Below, piece after piece: positions 51,933 to 62,862 of a stretch of DNA of 64,000 bases. The stretch comes from Charina bottae. Lineage: Eukaryota; Chordata; Lepidosauria; Squamata; Charinaidae. The stretch covers positions 41,658,001-41,722,000 of the forward strand of contig JALMGJ010000008.1 of the NCBI GenBank assembly GCA_023362775.1. The letters are read 5' to 3'. Made by a program: the position numbers and the translations under genes. Under the pieces are notes generated by a model that was not told where the DNA came from, did not search any database, and saw only the letters and a list, made by a program, of their open reading frames with translations. The first letter of the stretch is position 1. Every line of letters starts with the position of its first letter.

Positions 51933-52200
51933 TGTCAGCCTTATGAAGTAGACCAGACAGGAAACACGACCAGATGAGCTAATGCTACTTTACTGTAAGG
52001 TTACATTAACAGAATCTTGCAAGTCTGAAAGTACTTCTCTCTCCCCGTCCCCTTTACAGCCCAAAAATGAGGGAGGGTCTCTTCTGAGCCTCTTGCCCGG
52101 CCCACATTCCTGCTGCAGGCTGAGCTGCCTTTTATCTGACTGTTCCCTTGGTTGCCTCTTGTTGCCCTGTCTCCCAAGGTCATTCCCACATGCCATTACA
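51933..52200 (-). mobile_element. Solo LTR in CR1, 268 bp
   Basis: TG...CA ends (TGTCAGCC to ATTACA on the plus strand), exact 5-bp duplication ccaac (51928-51932, 52201-52205). Aligns with 35971-36232. No internal retroelement genes remain. Confidence 0.85.
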
Positions 52201-52632
52201 CCAACAGGGTGGCGCATTAACAGGAACACAGAGTCTAGGTCACAGGGAGTTATAGTTTTTCTGCTCTCCTCTGCCTGGATTTGACCTCACTTGGAAGTTT
52301 TCAGCGCCACAGTTCAAGAACAATGACAAACTAGGGCAAGTTCAGAAGAGAGCTACCAAGGTGGTGATGAGTCTGGAAACCAAGCCCTACAAAGAACAAT
52401 TAAAGGATCTGACTATGTTTAGCCTGCAGAAGAGACATATGACAGCACTAAGAGCCAGGTTTGTGTGGTGGTTAAAGGTAGTGGTTAAACTCAAGAGACT
52501 GTGAGTTCTAGTCCTGCCTTATGCATGGAAGCAGCTAGGTGATCACGAGCCAGCCAATTTCTTTCAGCCCTAGAAAGAAGACAAGGGCAGACCACTTCCA
52601 AAAATGTTGCCGAGAAAACTGCAGGGAGTAGT

Positions 52633-53309
52633 TGTGATAACCCTCAGTGTCAGAATTCCCAACCAAGAAATCCCTCAGGCAGTTACCCTAAAGCAGTGCT
52701 TTCCAAACTGCCGCCGTTGGCGACACACCAACGGCAGTGGCGGTATGGGGGCGTGCGCGGCGGTGGCGCGCGTGGCGGTATGGGGGCGTACGCGGCGGTG
52801 GCGCGCGTGGTGGCACGGGGGCATGCACGGCCGTGCCGTGCATGGCGGCACGGGGGGGGGGTGTGGCGGCGGCACGCGCAGCGGCGGCCTCGTGTTTTCC
52901 ACTAAAACCCGGAAGTGCTGATGGCACGCCGCTGCCGTGCACGTCCACTTCCGGGTTTTGTCACGACACATTAAAGTGTCGCGGCACACAGTTTGGAAAG
53001 CTATGCTCTAAAGGATTCATTTATTCAGGATTACACTTCAGGGCAGAAGAAGCCTCGAATAATGGTTTTCGCACCGAAAGAGCCTTATCAAAGAAGCGGC
53101 AAAGACACCCAGGAGAGTCCAGCCATAACAAACCAATTCCCACTCCAAGAGCCGCTCCCCCCTACAGAATGTCCTTTAGGGAGCAGGCGTATCTCAGTTC
53201 TCTCAAAGCGATGCAGAAATGCAAAGTCTCTGAAGCTAAGTATAGGAGACCAGCAACCTAAACGTGTATAAAAGTCAGAAGCATGGCAGACGAATATGTG
53301 AGGCTGACA
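52633..53309 (-). mobile_element. Solo LTR (second family) in SINE2, split by hAT
   Basis: TGTGATAACC to GGCTGACA on the plus strand, so TGTCAGCC to GGTTATCACA on the minus strand. 5-bp flanks gtagt and ttagt differ by one base. A TATA-like ttttatacacg lies on the minus strand near 53270. Without the inserted hAT it is about 357 bp. Confidence 0.7.
52694..53005. mobile_element. hAT MITE, family 1, innermost of the nest
   Basis: Ends cagtgctttccaaactg and tttggaaagctatg, duplications ccctaaag and ctctaaag (7 of 8). Interior is a GC-rich array around gcgcgcggcggtggcgcg-type units (about 52737-52880). Confidence 0.88.
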
Positions 53310-53996
53310 TTAGTCCAGGCAGGTACCAGGAGTCAAAAACTGACTCACACATACAAAAATGACAGTGCTCTTCAAATATCTGACGGGTATGTTGTAATAC
53401 TGATGCTGTGAATAAGAGAAGACTTATTCTTCACTGCACAGAGGGCTGAACCAGAACCAGTGGGTTAAAATTATATGGAAGAAGGCTGAGGATAGATGAA
53501 TTTCAGATAGATGAATTTCAGCACGTTCAACCCTGTTGAAACTAAGGCAGGCCATTAAGATCTAGCTGTCCCAGGAAGTCTCTGAGGTAGATATGGTCCC
53601 TCTGCAGTTTGTGGCTGTTTTAAACTTTGTTACTGGCATGGTGTGTACATCACGTTGAGTTGGATGCAACTGAAGCAGCATATAAGCCTGAGTAATAAGT
53701 AAACTAAAAAAATAATGTGTTGGGAATATATTCTCCTGACTACATGAGTTGTCAGCCAGGGAAACAGGCTGTCATACACGATGTGATGATTTCTCCTTGG
53801 CTGGACATCTTCTGGATGGTTGGCTGTCAGAGATGCCCTAATAGATCTTGCAGGGGGTTGGACTAGATAACTTCTAAGATCCATTCCAACTCTATGATTC
53901 TACTGATTATTGGATTCTTACAAAACATGCCAAATGCTTATGTTCCTACAGAAGACTGCATGAGGAGTTACTTGACTGCATCAAGGTTACTTGAAT

Positions 53997-54774
53997 GTTG
54001 TTGTTTATTCATTCAGTCGCTTCTGACTCTTCGTGACTTCATGGACCAGCCCACGCCAGAGCTTCCTGTCGGCCGTCGCCATCCCCAGCTCCCCCACAGT
54101 TGAGTTCGTCACTTCCAGAATATCATCCATCCATCTTGCCCTTGGTCGGCCCCTCTTCCTTTTGCCTTCCACTTTCCCTAGCATCAGCTTCTTCTCCAGG
54201 GTATCCTGTCTTCTCATTATGTGGCCAAAGTACTTCAGTTTTGCCTTTAATATCATTCCCTCAAGTGAGCAGTCTGGCTTTATTTCCTGGAGTATGGACT
54301 GGTTTGATCTTCTTGCAGTCCAAGGCACTCTCAGAATTTTCCTCCAACACCACAGTTCAAAAGCATCTACTGTATCTTCCTTCGCTCAGCCTTCCTGATG
54401 GTCCAGCTCTCACAGCCATAGGTTACTACAGGGAATACCATTGCTTTAACTATGCGGACCTTTGTTGTCAGTGTGATGTCTCTGCTCTTAACTATTTTAT
54501 TGAGATTTGTCATTGCTCTCCTCCCAAGAAGTAGACGTCTTCTGATTTCCTGGCTGCAGTCAGCCTCTGCAGTAATCTTTGCACCTAGAAATACAAAGTC
54601 TGTCACTGCCTCCACTTTTTCTCCCTCTATTTGCCAGTTATCAATCAAGCTGGTTGCCATAATCTTGTTTTTTTTGAGGTTTAACTGCAACCCAGCTTTT
54701 GCACTTTCTTCATCATAAGGCTCCTCGGATCCTCCTCGCTTTCAGCCATCAAAGTGGTATCATCTGCATATCTG
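53997..54774 (-). mobile_element. BovB (RTE) LINE 3' end, young copy
   Basis: Flanked by an exact 13-bp duplication aggttacttgaat (53984-53996, 54775-54787). It carries the BovB C-terminal region (frames 54005-54328 and 54367-54690, ending KSQKRLNE) and tail, closely matching 1791-2560 but without the tandem duplication. 5'-truncated within the reverse transcriptase. Confidence 0.93.
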
Positions 54775-54839
54775 AGGTTACTTGAATACAGGCTGCTTAA
54801 TGCTCAAGAACCCTCCTCGCTTTGTAAATATACTTCCTA

Positions 54840-55179
54840 GTAAAGGTAAAGGTTCCCCCCGCACATTTGTGCAGTCGTGTCCGACTCTAGGGGCCGGTGC
54901 TCATCTCCGTTTGTTAGCCAAAGAGCCAGCGTTGTCCGAAGACGCTTCTGCAGTCATGTGGCCGGCATGATGCACGCAGAATGTTGTTACCTACCCACCG
55001 AAGTGGTACCTATTCATCTACTTGCATTTGCATGCTTTCGAATTGCTAGGTTGGCAAGAGCTGGGGCGAGTGCGGGAGCTCACTCTGTCATGCGGGGCTA
55101 GGGATTCGAACCTCCGAACTTGCGATATTCCGATCAACAAGCCTGGCGTCTTACCCGCTGAGCCACCACGCCCCTTTTA
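54840..55179 (-). mobile_element. Sauria SINE, full length, minus strand
   Basis: Tail (taaaggtaaaggttcccccc) at the left, complement of B-box (ggattcgaacc) and A-box at the right. Exact 14-bp duplication aaatatacttccta (54826-54839, 55180-55193). Confidence 0.93.
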
Positions 55180-55193
55180 AAATATACTTCCTA

Positions 55194-55559
55194 CAACACC
55201 ACAGGACCAGAGTCAGCAGTTTATCTTCATCTAAAGGAAAAAGGACACTCATTTGAGGACATTAATGTTCACATTTTAGACAGAGAAGATAGGTGGTTTG
55301 AGAGAGGGGTCAAGGAATCCATTCATGCCAACTTGGAAAATCCTTCCTTGAATAGAGGTGGGGGCCTCAGGCACAATCTCTCCCCCATCTTCCTCCCTGC
55401 TTTGTCTTCTGTGCCTAGGAAGATTAAGACCATTTCACAAGCTCAACATCAGCATGGTGATCTTAACGATCCTCCTTTAGATGATAAAAGGACTTAAAAA
55501 TAACATCTCAATATAACCATGACCTAGCCCCAGGTGTAAGGTCACACAGCTACCTAGAA
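55194..55559. other. No feature recognised
   Basis: About 365 bp without a nameable element. Confidence 0.4.
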
Positions 55560-55715
55560 ACATATTTAGGATTCCCTTACCAACTTTGCTCAGACTGAAG
55601 AAGCTCCTTGGATAAGGAGCGAAACGTTTCCACTGAGAAAATAGAAATCCAGTTGACATGATTCAAGCTACAGACAATTCCACCTGGATGACTGAGAACC
55701 TTCATAGACATACTT
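55560..55715 (+). mobile_element. Penelope-like element terminal remnant with hammerhead-like core
   Basis: CTGAAGA at 55595-55601, a 6-bp stem (gctcct 55603-55608 with aggagc 55615-55620) and GAAA at 55621-55624 form a hammerhead-like core. The following aatccagttgacatgattca and cctggatgactgagaacctt stretches are typical of Penelope-type terminal repeats in vertebrates. No protein-coding part remains. Confidence 0.7.
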
Positions 55716-56132
55716 CCTACAAACATAATTTTGAGGGTTCAAAGAGGGGAAAAGGAAAAGGGAACCATGCGGGACTGAAGTCAGTTCAGGCAAGCCAATA
55801 TTAGATTTTGGATCATAATGGGTTTAAACCAAGACCAAAACCAATAAAGAATCAGGAGGAAATAAAGGATTCCAACACATGCTTGGTCTGGGACAGGACC
55901 AATTAGCGATGATGCTTTTGCAGGCTGCAGGCTGCTCTTCAATCACATGTTAGCACTCTCCAGAGTCTCCCAAAATTGTGCTGAAAAAAACACTGAATAT
56001 TGGCCATGCGATTTGGGGTTTAAAAAAAAGAAAATGGTTGTGCTAAGCTTCTGCTAGGCTTAGCACACCTATTTTGGATTATGCCTCCCAAATGGTCCAA
56101 TAATCATCTAAAAGGGCAAAAAGCTTTGGTCA
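55716..56132. other. No feature recognised
   Basis: About 415 bp without a nameable element. Confidence 0.4.
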
Positions 56133-56610
56133 TCCTGCCTCCCTGGCGACCTCTTTGTATCAATGTTCTCAAAAAAGTTGTCCAAGCTCGTTTCCAAGTA
56201 AAGGCGTGGTGGGTCAGCGGGTAAGACGCCAGGCTTGTCGATCGGAAGGTCGCAAGTTCGGAGGTTCGAATCCCTAGCCCCGCGTGACGGAGTGAGCTCC
56301 CGCACTCGCCCCAGCTCTTGCCAACCTAGCAATTCGAAAGCATGCAAATGCAAGTAGATGAATAGGTACCACTTCGGTGGGTACGTAACGGTGTTCCGTG
56401 TGCGTCATGCTGGCCAGATGACCGTGGAAGCGTCCTCGGACAACGCTGGCTCTTCGGCTAACAAACTGAGATGAGCACCGGCCCCTAGAGTTGGACATGA
56501 CTGCACAAATGTGCGGTGGGAACCTTTACCTTTACCTTCCTGCCTCCCTGGTGACCTCTTTGTATCAATGTTCTCAAACAAGTTGTCCAAGCTCGTTTCC
56601 AAGTAAAGGC
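56133..56610. repeat. 73-bp direct repeat flanking a Sauria SINE
   Basis: Positions 56133-56205 and 56538-56610 match at 71 of 73 bases (for example ctctttgtatcaatgttctc in both). The SINE at 56206-56537 lies exactly between them. Ordinary SINE target duplications are 7-20 bp. Confidence 0.9.
56206..56537 (+). mobile_element. Sauria SINE, full length
   Basis: Head gtggtgggtcagcgggtaag, B-box ggttcgaatcc, centre agtagatgaataggtacc, tail agagttggacatgactgcac and ACCTTTACCTT. Slight changes in head and tail relative to sister copies. Confidence 0.92.
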
Positions 56611-56624
56611 AGGCAGAGGAGATT

Positions 56625-57035
56625 TAGGCTTTGAAATGAGAAGAGCAACAATGACAGTGGGAGACTTGGTGCGAAATCTTATAAAGAATGGTTGTAGGAA
56701 CTGGGTATGTTCAGCCTAAATAAGGAGACATTATAGCAGTCTTCCAATCCCTGAAGACTTGTCACAAAGAAGAGGGTCTGGATTGATCCTCTGTGGTTTC
56801 TGAGGCAGGATAAGAACCAACGGGTGGAAGTTCTAGGAGAGAGATCCAAAGTCAAGATAAGGAATTTCCTGACCATGAGAACTGCCTCCTGGAGTCCTGG
56901 GGGCTTCATCACTGGAGGTTTCAAGCAAAGGTTGGGCAGCCATTTGTCTGTGATGGTCTGAAGTTTCCTGCCCTGGGGGGTGGTTGCACCAGAAGACCTC
57001 CAAGGCCCCTTCCAACCCTAGGATGTTATGAGTCT
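56625..57035 (+). mobile_element. CR1 LINE 3' end
   Basis: A 3'-terminal CR1 piece: ttatagcagtcttccaatcc, ggagttcctgagcatgaga-like words, gacctccaaggccccttcca and the end taggatgttatgagtc. 5'-truncated. Confidence 0.85.
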
Positions 57036-58965
57036 ACAACAGAATATGAAAGGCGTAGCTCAAGTTAACATAATGAAAATGTAAAGAGGAAACCAACTTT
57101 GAACTTACACCGTTGCATCAACTAAGAAAATGTCTTCTGTGAGGTACAAGACATCCAGACCTACTAAAGGCAGGACTACAATTGCCAGCAAGGTAGGTTT
57201 CAGAGGGGTATGTTGGAGGGGGCAAAGGATGAAAGCAGTGCCATAAAATCACACTGCAAGGTCCATCCCTTTCCTGCATGTGTATCATGGCACTGCATGC
57301 ACATAAGAAAGGACTGGAATTTGCAGCGTGCACAACCGTATTTTTTTTCATTTTAATAAAAGTGTAGGATCCTGCAGATGCCTCGGAAAGATCTGGTAGG
57401 CATAGGTATGGACCATAAAGAATTTTCACCTCTGCTAGATGGAAGTTTTTACTGACTTAAATCCTGCATTTCCCCCTTCTGCCAGTTCTCATTCAATTTG
57501 ATAGAAGGAAATTTGCTTTGGAAAAGTCTTTCCATGGAGTAGAGTGTTTTGATGAAATTATCCTGGTTTCAGTGGTGTTCTTGCCCTGATGTAGTAACAA
57601 GCAGGCTCAAGAGCATGGATGAATGCCCTGCTTTTCATTGTCCAGTGATGCCTCCAACAGTCCCTGGTTTTCCATGCTTTCATTAAATCCCACGAGAAAT
57701 CTCATGAGCAAATTTCTGCCTTGGAACTTTTCCAGGGGCAGATCTTTTGGCACCATTCAGAGGAACTCCTGTCCTTGAGAAACTGCTGGAGAACTTCTCT
57801 GCCTTGGAAGAAATCCAGAGAAATTGTCCACTTAGTTCCTTCACCCACCAAACCAGAAGAGCATTCTGAAAGGCTATGGTGTCTAGCAATCTAAGAGTCC
57901 TTGAGAGGAGCAGATCCCCCAAAATGATAAAGATGGCTTCTTTATACAAAGATAGCATGACTCATTCCTTTGGACACGTAAGGCATGCAACAGCTGCTTT
58001 TGCTTCCAACCTATCTTGTGTTTATTGGGCTTTATGAGAGCATTCACCCAATGCTTAACATGTAACAAGAGACTAAGTCTTGGGAAATGCATGGAAATTA
58101 ATGCAGGACATCTGTTTGAGGGTGTCTCTTTCACTGTATAGTCAGAAAAGGGGAGAGAGGAAAGAAGACAGCAGGCAATAATTAATGCAAACGAAGAATT
58201 TCTCTCCTGGATTGCTAGGCTGTATTTATGAATTTGGGGGTATGTAGCTCCTGGCTGACTGATCTACACACAACAGGTGCTTTTCTGCGGAAAGAAACCT
58301 GAGTGCCTGTTTGTCATAGCTGAAAACAGTTGATGTTGCAGCAAGAATTATTCTGGCAAACTGAACGGGAAGACAAGACTAAATCCTGATTATTGCAGCC
58401 TGCAATACGGAGGTGATCATACACGGAGGTGTTCATGTTCACGGACTGCCTCTGGTACGGCACTTATTATCAATTTAAAAATATGAAGCTTAATCTAAAA
58501 TCGTCCATTGCGACCACTCAAAGAACGTTATTCAAATAAAAGTTAATACGGCAGTGATTCTGCACATGCCATTGGCTTGCACACACAGTGCCTCCATCTT
58601 TATTACTAGCAGCTAGAAGTGACAACTGTGCTTAATTCACCAAAGTTTATGTTAGGTACAATGGAGCTGAGTTCCAGCCTATCTGGAGGGGGCCAGTTTG
58701 TGAAAGGCTGATCTAATCATATCAGAAGTTAAATATTACCACACATTTATATTTAAAAACTGAAAAAAAGGAGTTTGAAAACAGCAAGATGCTTCTCAGT
58801 GGATGGCAGACATTAAGCATAACCAGCTCCCAACATGTTTACTCACACAAATAGCATTTAGACAGCACTGCTGGCTTGGAAGAAGACACACCAAAGCGGG
58901 CATTGTATGATTAACAGTGACCAGCCTATTGTTTCCAAGACTTTTCTCTATTCCTGATCTGCAGT
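57036..58965. other. No feature recognised
   Basis: About 1.9 kb with no repeat I can name and no FRAS1-like exon. The frames present are short and overlap on both strands. Confidence 0.4.
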
Positions 58966-58973
58966 CTTTAGAG

Positions 58974-59108
58974 CAGTGTTTCTCAACCTTGGCCACGTTA
59001 AGATGTGTGGACTTCAACTCCCAGAATTCCCCAGCCAGCATGGTTGGCTGGGGAATTCTGGGAGTTGAAGTCCACACATCTTAACGTGGCCAAGGTTGAG
59101 AAACACTG
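58974..59108. mobile_element. hAT foldback MITE, 135 bp, near-perfect palindrome
   Basis: Exact 8-bp duplication ctttagag (58966-58973, 59109-59116). Starts cagtgtttctcaaccttggc and ends in its complement. Arms of about 65 bp match almost completely, so the whole element is one hairpin. Twin of 61154-61288. Confidence 0.93.
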
Positions 59109-59116
59109 CTTTAGAG

Positions 59117-59787
59117 AGACCTTAACCAATACTTTTTAATCAGCTGTCTGTCAGACTTTCTATAATCATTAAGATTATACAGTGCTTCAGAGACAAGTCC
59201 AAAAAGATACTTGAGAACACACAGGCCCATAAATGTTGCACCTGTCTGCACATTTCAAGCAGATGCGTCTTTTCCTGGGCTCACCTGACAGTTGCCGAGG
59301 GCAGCCGTGTGATCCTGGGAAAAGATGCAGCTGCTTTAAAGAGCTGCAAGCAGGTGTGACCTTTCATTCGTGCTCCCAAACACCTTTCTCAAATTATTAC
59401 GAAGTGCAGCACAGCCATAACAATCACCCACGTGATCTACAATCTGTGTTCACGGACTGCTGGCATTTCTGTCAACAGAAGAGCCTCATCCATATTTAAC
59501 ATGGAAACGCAAACACTTGCCTAAGTACGCAAAATGTTTAGGGGGGGGGGGGGGGAGGCCTTGTGAGAATAGCCCTCCTGAAACCCGGAGATGTTTGAGC
59601 ATGAAAATGCACAGAGTGCAACCTGAGAAGGAAGAAATGAAAGGCAGTATTTTAGAAAAAGGCAAGGTGAAACAGAAGCATTCCGAGATCTAACATTTTC
59701 TCATAGATTCCATTATGCTTCTGGTGGCACTCATAAATATCTTACATCAATGAATTTTATTAGTTATGTGCTTTCTAAAGTATGATG
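59117..59787. other. No feature recognised apart from a G run
   Basis: About 670 bp with a poly-G run at 59541-59555. No exon or repeat identified. Confidence 0.4.
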
Positions 59788-59795
59788 GGTTAGGG

Positions 59796-60094
59796 CAGGG
59801 GTCCCCAAGCTGTGGGCCGTGGAGCTCCCTCCTGCAAACCCCACCCCCTGGTGCGCGTGATTACCCCGCCCCCGGTGCGCGCGATTGGCTCCTGCCTGCA
59901 AACCCCGCCCCCCCGGTGCACGCGATTGGCTCCCGCCTGCAAACACCCCCCCGGGGCACGCGATTGGCTCCCGCCTGCAAACCCCTCCCCGGTGCGCTCA
60001 ATTGGCTCCCACCTGCAAACCCCACCCCACCCGGTCCGTGGAAAAATTTTCTTCCACGACCAGTCCCTGGTGCCAGAAAGCTTGGGGACCGCTG
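59796..60094. mobile_element. hAT element (CAGGGGTCCCCAA type)
   Basis: Ends caggggtccccaagc and gcttggggaccgctg, exact 8-bp duplication ggttaggg (59788-59795, 60095-60102). The interior repeats gcgattggctcc-type units about four times. Same family as 21407-21897, without captured DNA. Confidence 0.9.
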
Positions 60095-60102
60095 GGTTAG
60101 GG

Positions 60103-61145
60103 AAGGTAACTTTTTTTAAGGGGGAAAAGATTGCAGGCTTCCAGAAAGCATCTGGTGGTGGACGACATGGACTGTGAGCCTGATCTGCTTTCGTTCTTCT
60201 TTGCAGTAACTATATGCATCTACCTTCCTGCACAGCTGCTTTCCCTCCATGGACTTCATTTCTGTCAGTCCTGATGTGAATTATTCTATTGGCACTAGCT
60301 TCTTCCACACGGCGGAGCCTGATCTGGCCCCAGGCCATGATTGGCATGTTGACGGTGGCATCTTCACACTAGGGGAATGTAGACCTGCGCCACGCTAAAA
60401 CGAGGGGAAATTACCTGCCAGCAGGGTTGGGAATGACATATTGATAAAGTACTTAGCCCACATTATGCACTTCAGGATTCAGTGACATACCCGTATACTG
60501 TGTCTGCCTCGTCTTTCACACTGCAAGAATCGGCAACTGAATTCTCTTCTAGTGCAGCTCCTGGTCAGAAGCCATTGAAGAAAAGATGATATCAGAGACA
60601 GGACCGGCTTCGTCAGGAAGAAAAGGCAGAGCACGGAGCCATGTCAGCCCCTGAGATTGGCTTGGCAGGTTAAAAAGACAGCTTTCGATTTTTTGCACTT
60701 CCATTCCAATTAACTGACAGTAGCAGGCTACCAGCGAGATTAGCCAAAGCCGACAGAGACCCAGAGAATCACAGAAGAAGAGTACAGAAACGCAAGCCGA
60801 GAAAATTGTAGAGGATTGAGACCACAGGCCCTTCCATGGGAGAAGACAGTTTTATTCTTTTTGCTCTAAAGAATACGGACCAAAATCAGCAACACTGAGT
60901 GAATATCTGTTTTCTTGTAAAGATGGCAAGAGGGTTATCTCTGCTCCTAAGGAAACAGACCAGCATGTATGGGTGTGCTAGAAAGGCAGGAAAACCCAGA
61001 GGTAGAATTGCAAAAAGCTAAGAATTGATGACAGGCAGCCCTAAATCCAATTTTTCTGCTCCCCCTGAATTCCCTCTATCCAGTGAAGTTCTGTAATTCT
61101 CCTGATTCAGGAAACACACAAAAACTGTTTTGCAAGGGCTTCATA
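60103..61145. other. No feature recognised
   Basis: About 1 kb without a nameable element. Confidence 0.4.
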
Positions 61146-61153
61146 TTTTAGAG

Positions 61154-61288
61154 CAGTGTTTCTCAACCTTGGCAATGTTAAGATGTGTGGACTTCAATTC
61201 CCAATATTCCCCAGCCAGTATGGCTGGCTGGGGAATTCTGGGAGTTGAAGTCCACACATCTTAAAGTTGCCACGGTTGAGAAAAACTG
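61154..61288. mobile_element. hAT foldback MITE, 135 bp
   Basis: Exact 8-bp duplication ttttagag (61146-61153, 61289-61296). Same family and length as 58974-59108, with a few more mismatches between arms, so probably older. Confidence 0.92.
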
Positions 61289-62349
61289 TTTTAGAGGATC
61301 ACCCTACTTTTAAGGTTTAAGACAGACCCTAAAAAATAAAGGCAACTCCCAACTCCCTTAAAAAAAAACACAAGAAGAAACTGAAAATGGGCTTATTTAC
61401 ATGTCTGCCTACTGCATACGCAGGGGTGTCCAAGGAGGATCAAAAAATTCAAGATGGCATTCATGATTGTGGCATGAAAGCCTTGCCTTTTTTTCACACG
61501 TATTGCATGCACAATGCATATAAAAACCAATCAGGGCTTCAATCATACAGTTGCGGCCAACATCTTGATGTTTTTTACATGCTCCCTACGGATAACCCTG
61601 TATGTATAATCATGTTGACTACTGCAGCATTTGCCTCCCGAATAATTAGGCTGACCATACGTACCGTTTTAAATGGGACAGTACCGTTTTTTTCACATTT
61701 CCCAACTGTCCCGTTTTAATATAAATGTCAATTTTGTCCCGTTTTTTTTAAAAAAATAGCAAAATGTCAGGCATGGCAAGATTGATTCAGCCAAGATGCA
61801 ATTATCATTTAAAAAGTGCTTGATTGAGGTGCCTGATGTTGGGTGAAACTAGAGAGGGGCAAGGAAGGCGGAAAGAGAGAGAGGGAGACAGAGAGAGACG
61901 GGGAGAGAGATCTTTGCCACCGCCTCTGCTCTGCTCTTAGCTGGTCGCTCTCTGCTCTCTGTTTATTTTATTAAAATGCGTTCAGGATGTGACCCCGCCC
62001 CCTTTTTTCAAGAGTGAAACTGATTATTTCTCCAGTTCGGCAAGACAGAGTCTTTCGTTTGGGATTGTGGGAGAGAGAGAAAGAGGGAGAAAAAAAAGCA
62101 GGAGGAGGAGGATGGAAGGCAGAAGGAAGAGAAGCCTTGCCGGGCGTGGAGTTTTTGAATCCTCCCTTCCCTGCCTCTCTTCTCTCCCCCCCTCCCCTCC
62201 TTCCTGCGATCCGTGATGTCACAAAGCCCGTGAGCTGTGCTTTCCCCATTTGCCTCCTGTCAAATACAGTCCCCCTCTATGTCTACCTAAATTTTTGTAT
62301 GAGTTCTGTCACTGAAGAATAATTGTTAGCTCAATTATGTTCATGTAAT

Positions 62350-62357
62350 AAAACTTT

Positions 62358-62388
<31 letters not shown>

Positions 62389-62470
62389 CGCATTTATACC
62401 CCGCCTATCCCCTCCCTAGACGGAAGGCTCTAGGCGGCTTACATACATTGCAATTCATATTTATACATTC
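62350..62470 (-). mobile_element. L2-like LINE 3' end
   Basis: An ATTT run followed by tataccccgcctatcccctc and ctaggcggcttaca, the L2-type tail in inverse, diverged from the copies at 897 and 7983. Confidence 0.6.
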
Positions 62471-62689
62471 AATATTAAACAATGTTTACCGCGCGCTGAG
62501 GGAAGGGGTAAGGAACCGACTCTTCTTCAGTGGGTATTGGACTACAAGTCCCAGGATACCTTGCTTCTGAGTCGGCTGCTGACATCCTGGATGTTGCTAT
62601 TCGGGATCTGTCGTCCTCCGCCGCCATTCACGGGATCTTCTTTGTGCCGAGGGCAACCCCCGACAGGACGCCAGCACATTTTCCCACGT

Positions 62690-62862
62690 AAGGTGGTACC
62701 CATTTATCTACTTGCATTAGCTTTCGAACTGTTGGGTTGACAGGAGCTGGGACAAGTGACGAGAGCTCACCTCGCCACACGGAGATTCGAACTGCCGACC
62801 TACTGACTGGCAGTCCTACAGCATCAGCGGTTTAACCCGCTGAGCTACCGCGCCGCGTTTTT
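62690..62862 (-). mobile_element. Sauria-type SINE head, old copy
   Basis: The complement strand has A-box and B-box (ttcgaactgcc complement) regions and the tacttgcattagctttcgaa word of the Sauria SINE centre. The 3' tail is missing. Confidence 0.65.

Larger units (their letters stand above)
52451..53345 (+). mobile_element. tRNA-derived SINE (SINE2 type) in CR1, split by a solo LTR
   Basis: The 5' part is 52451-52632 (head agagccaggtttgtgtggtg, gtgagttctagtcctgcc) and the 3' part is 53310-53345 (agtccaggcaggtaccagga). Flanking atgacagcact and atgacagtgct suggest the target duplication in CR1. Confidence 0.8.
51745..53905 (+). mobile_element. CR1 LINE fragment with nested insertions
   Basis: CR1 sequence is seen at 51745-51932, 52206-52450 (gaacaattaaaggatctgac, tagcctgcagaagagacata) and 53355-53905 (ending ccattccaactctatgattc, the CR1-type tail). 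The pieces are collinear and are separated by a solo LTR and a SINE2. The part at 53560-53740 is unlike CR1 and may be another insertion. Confidence 0.8.
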
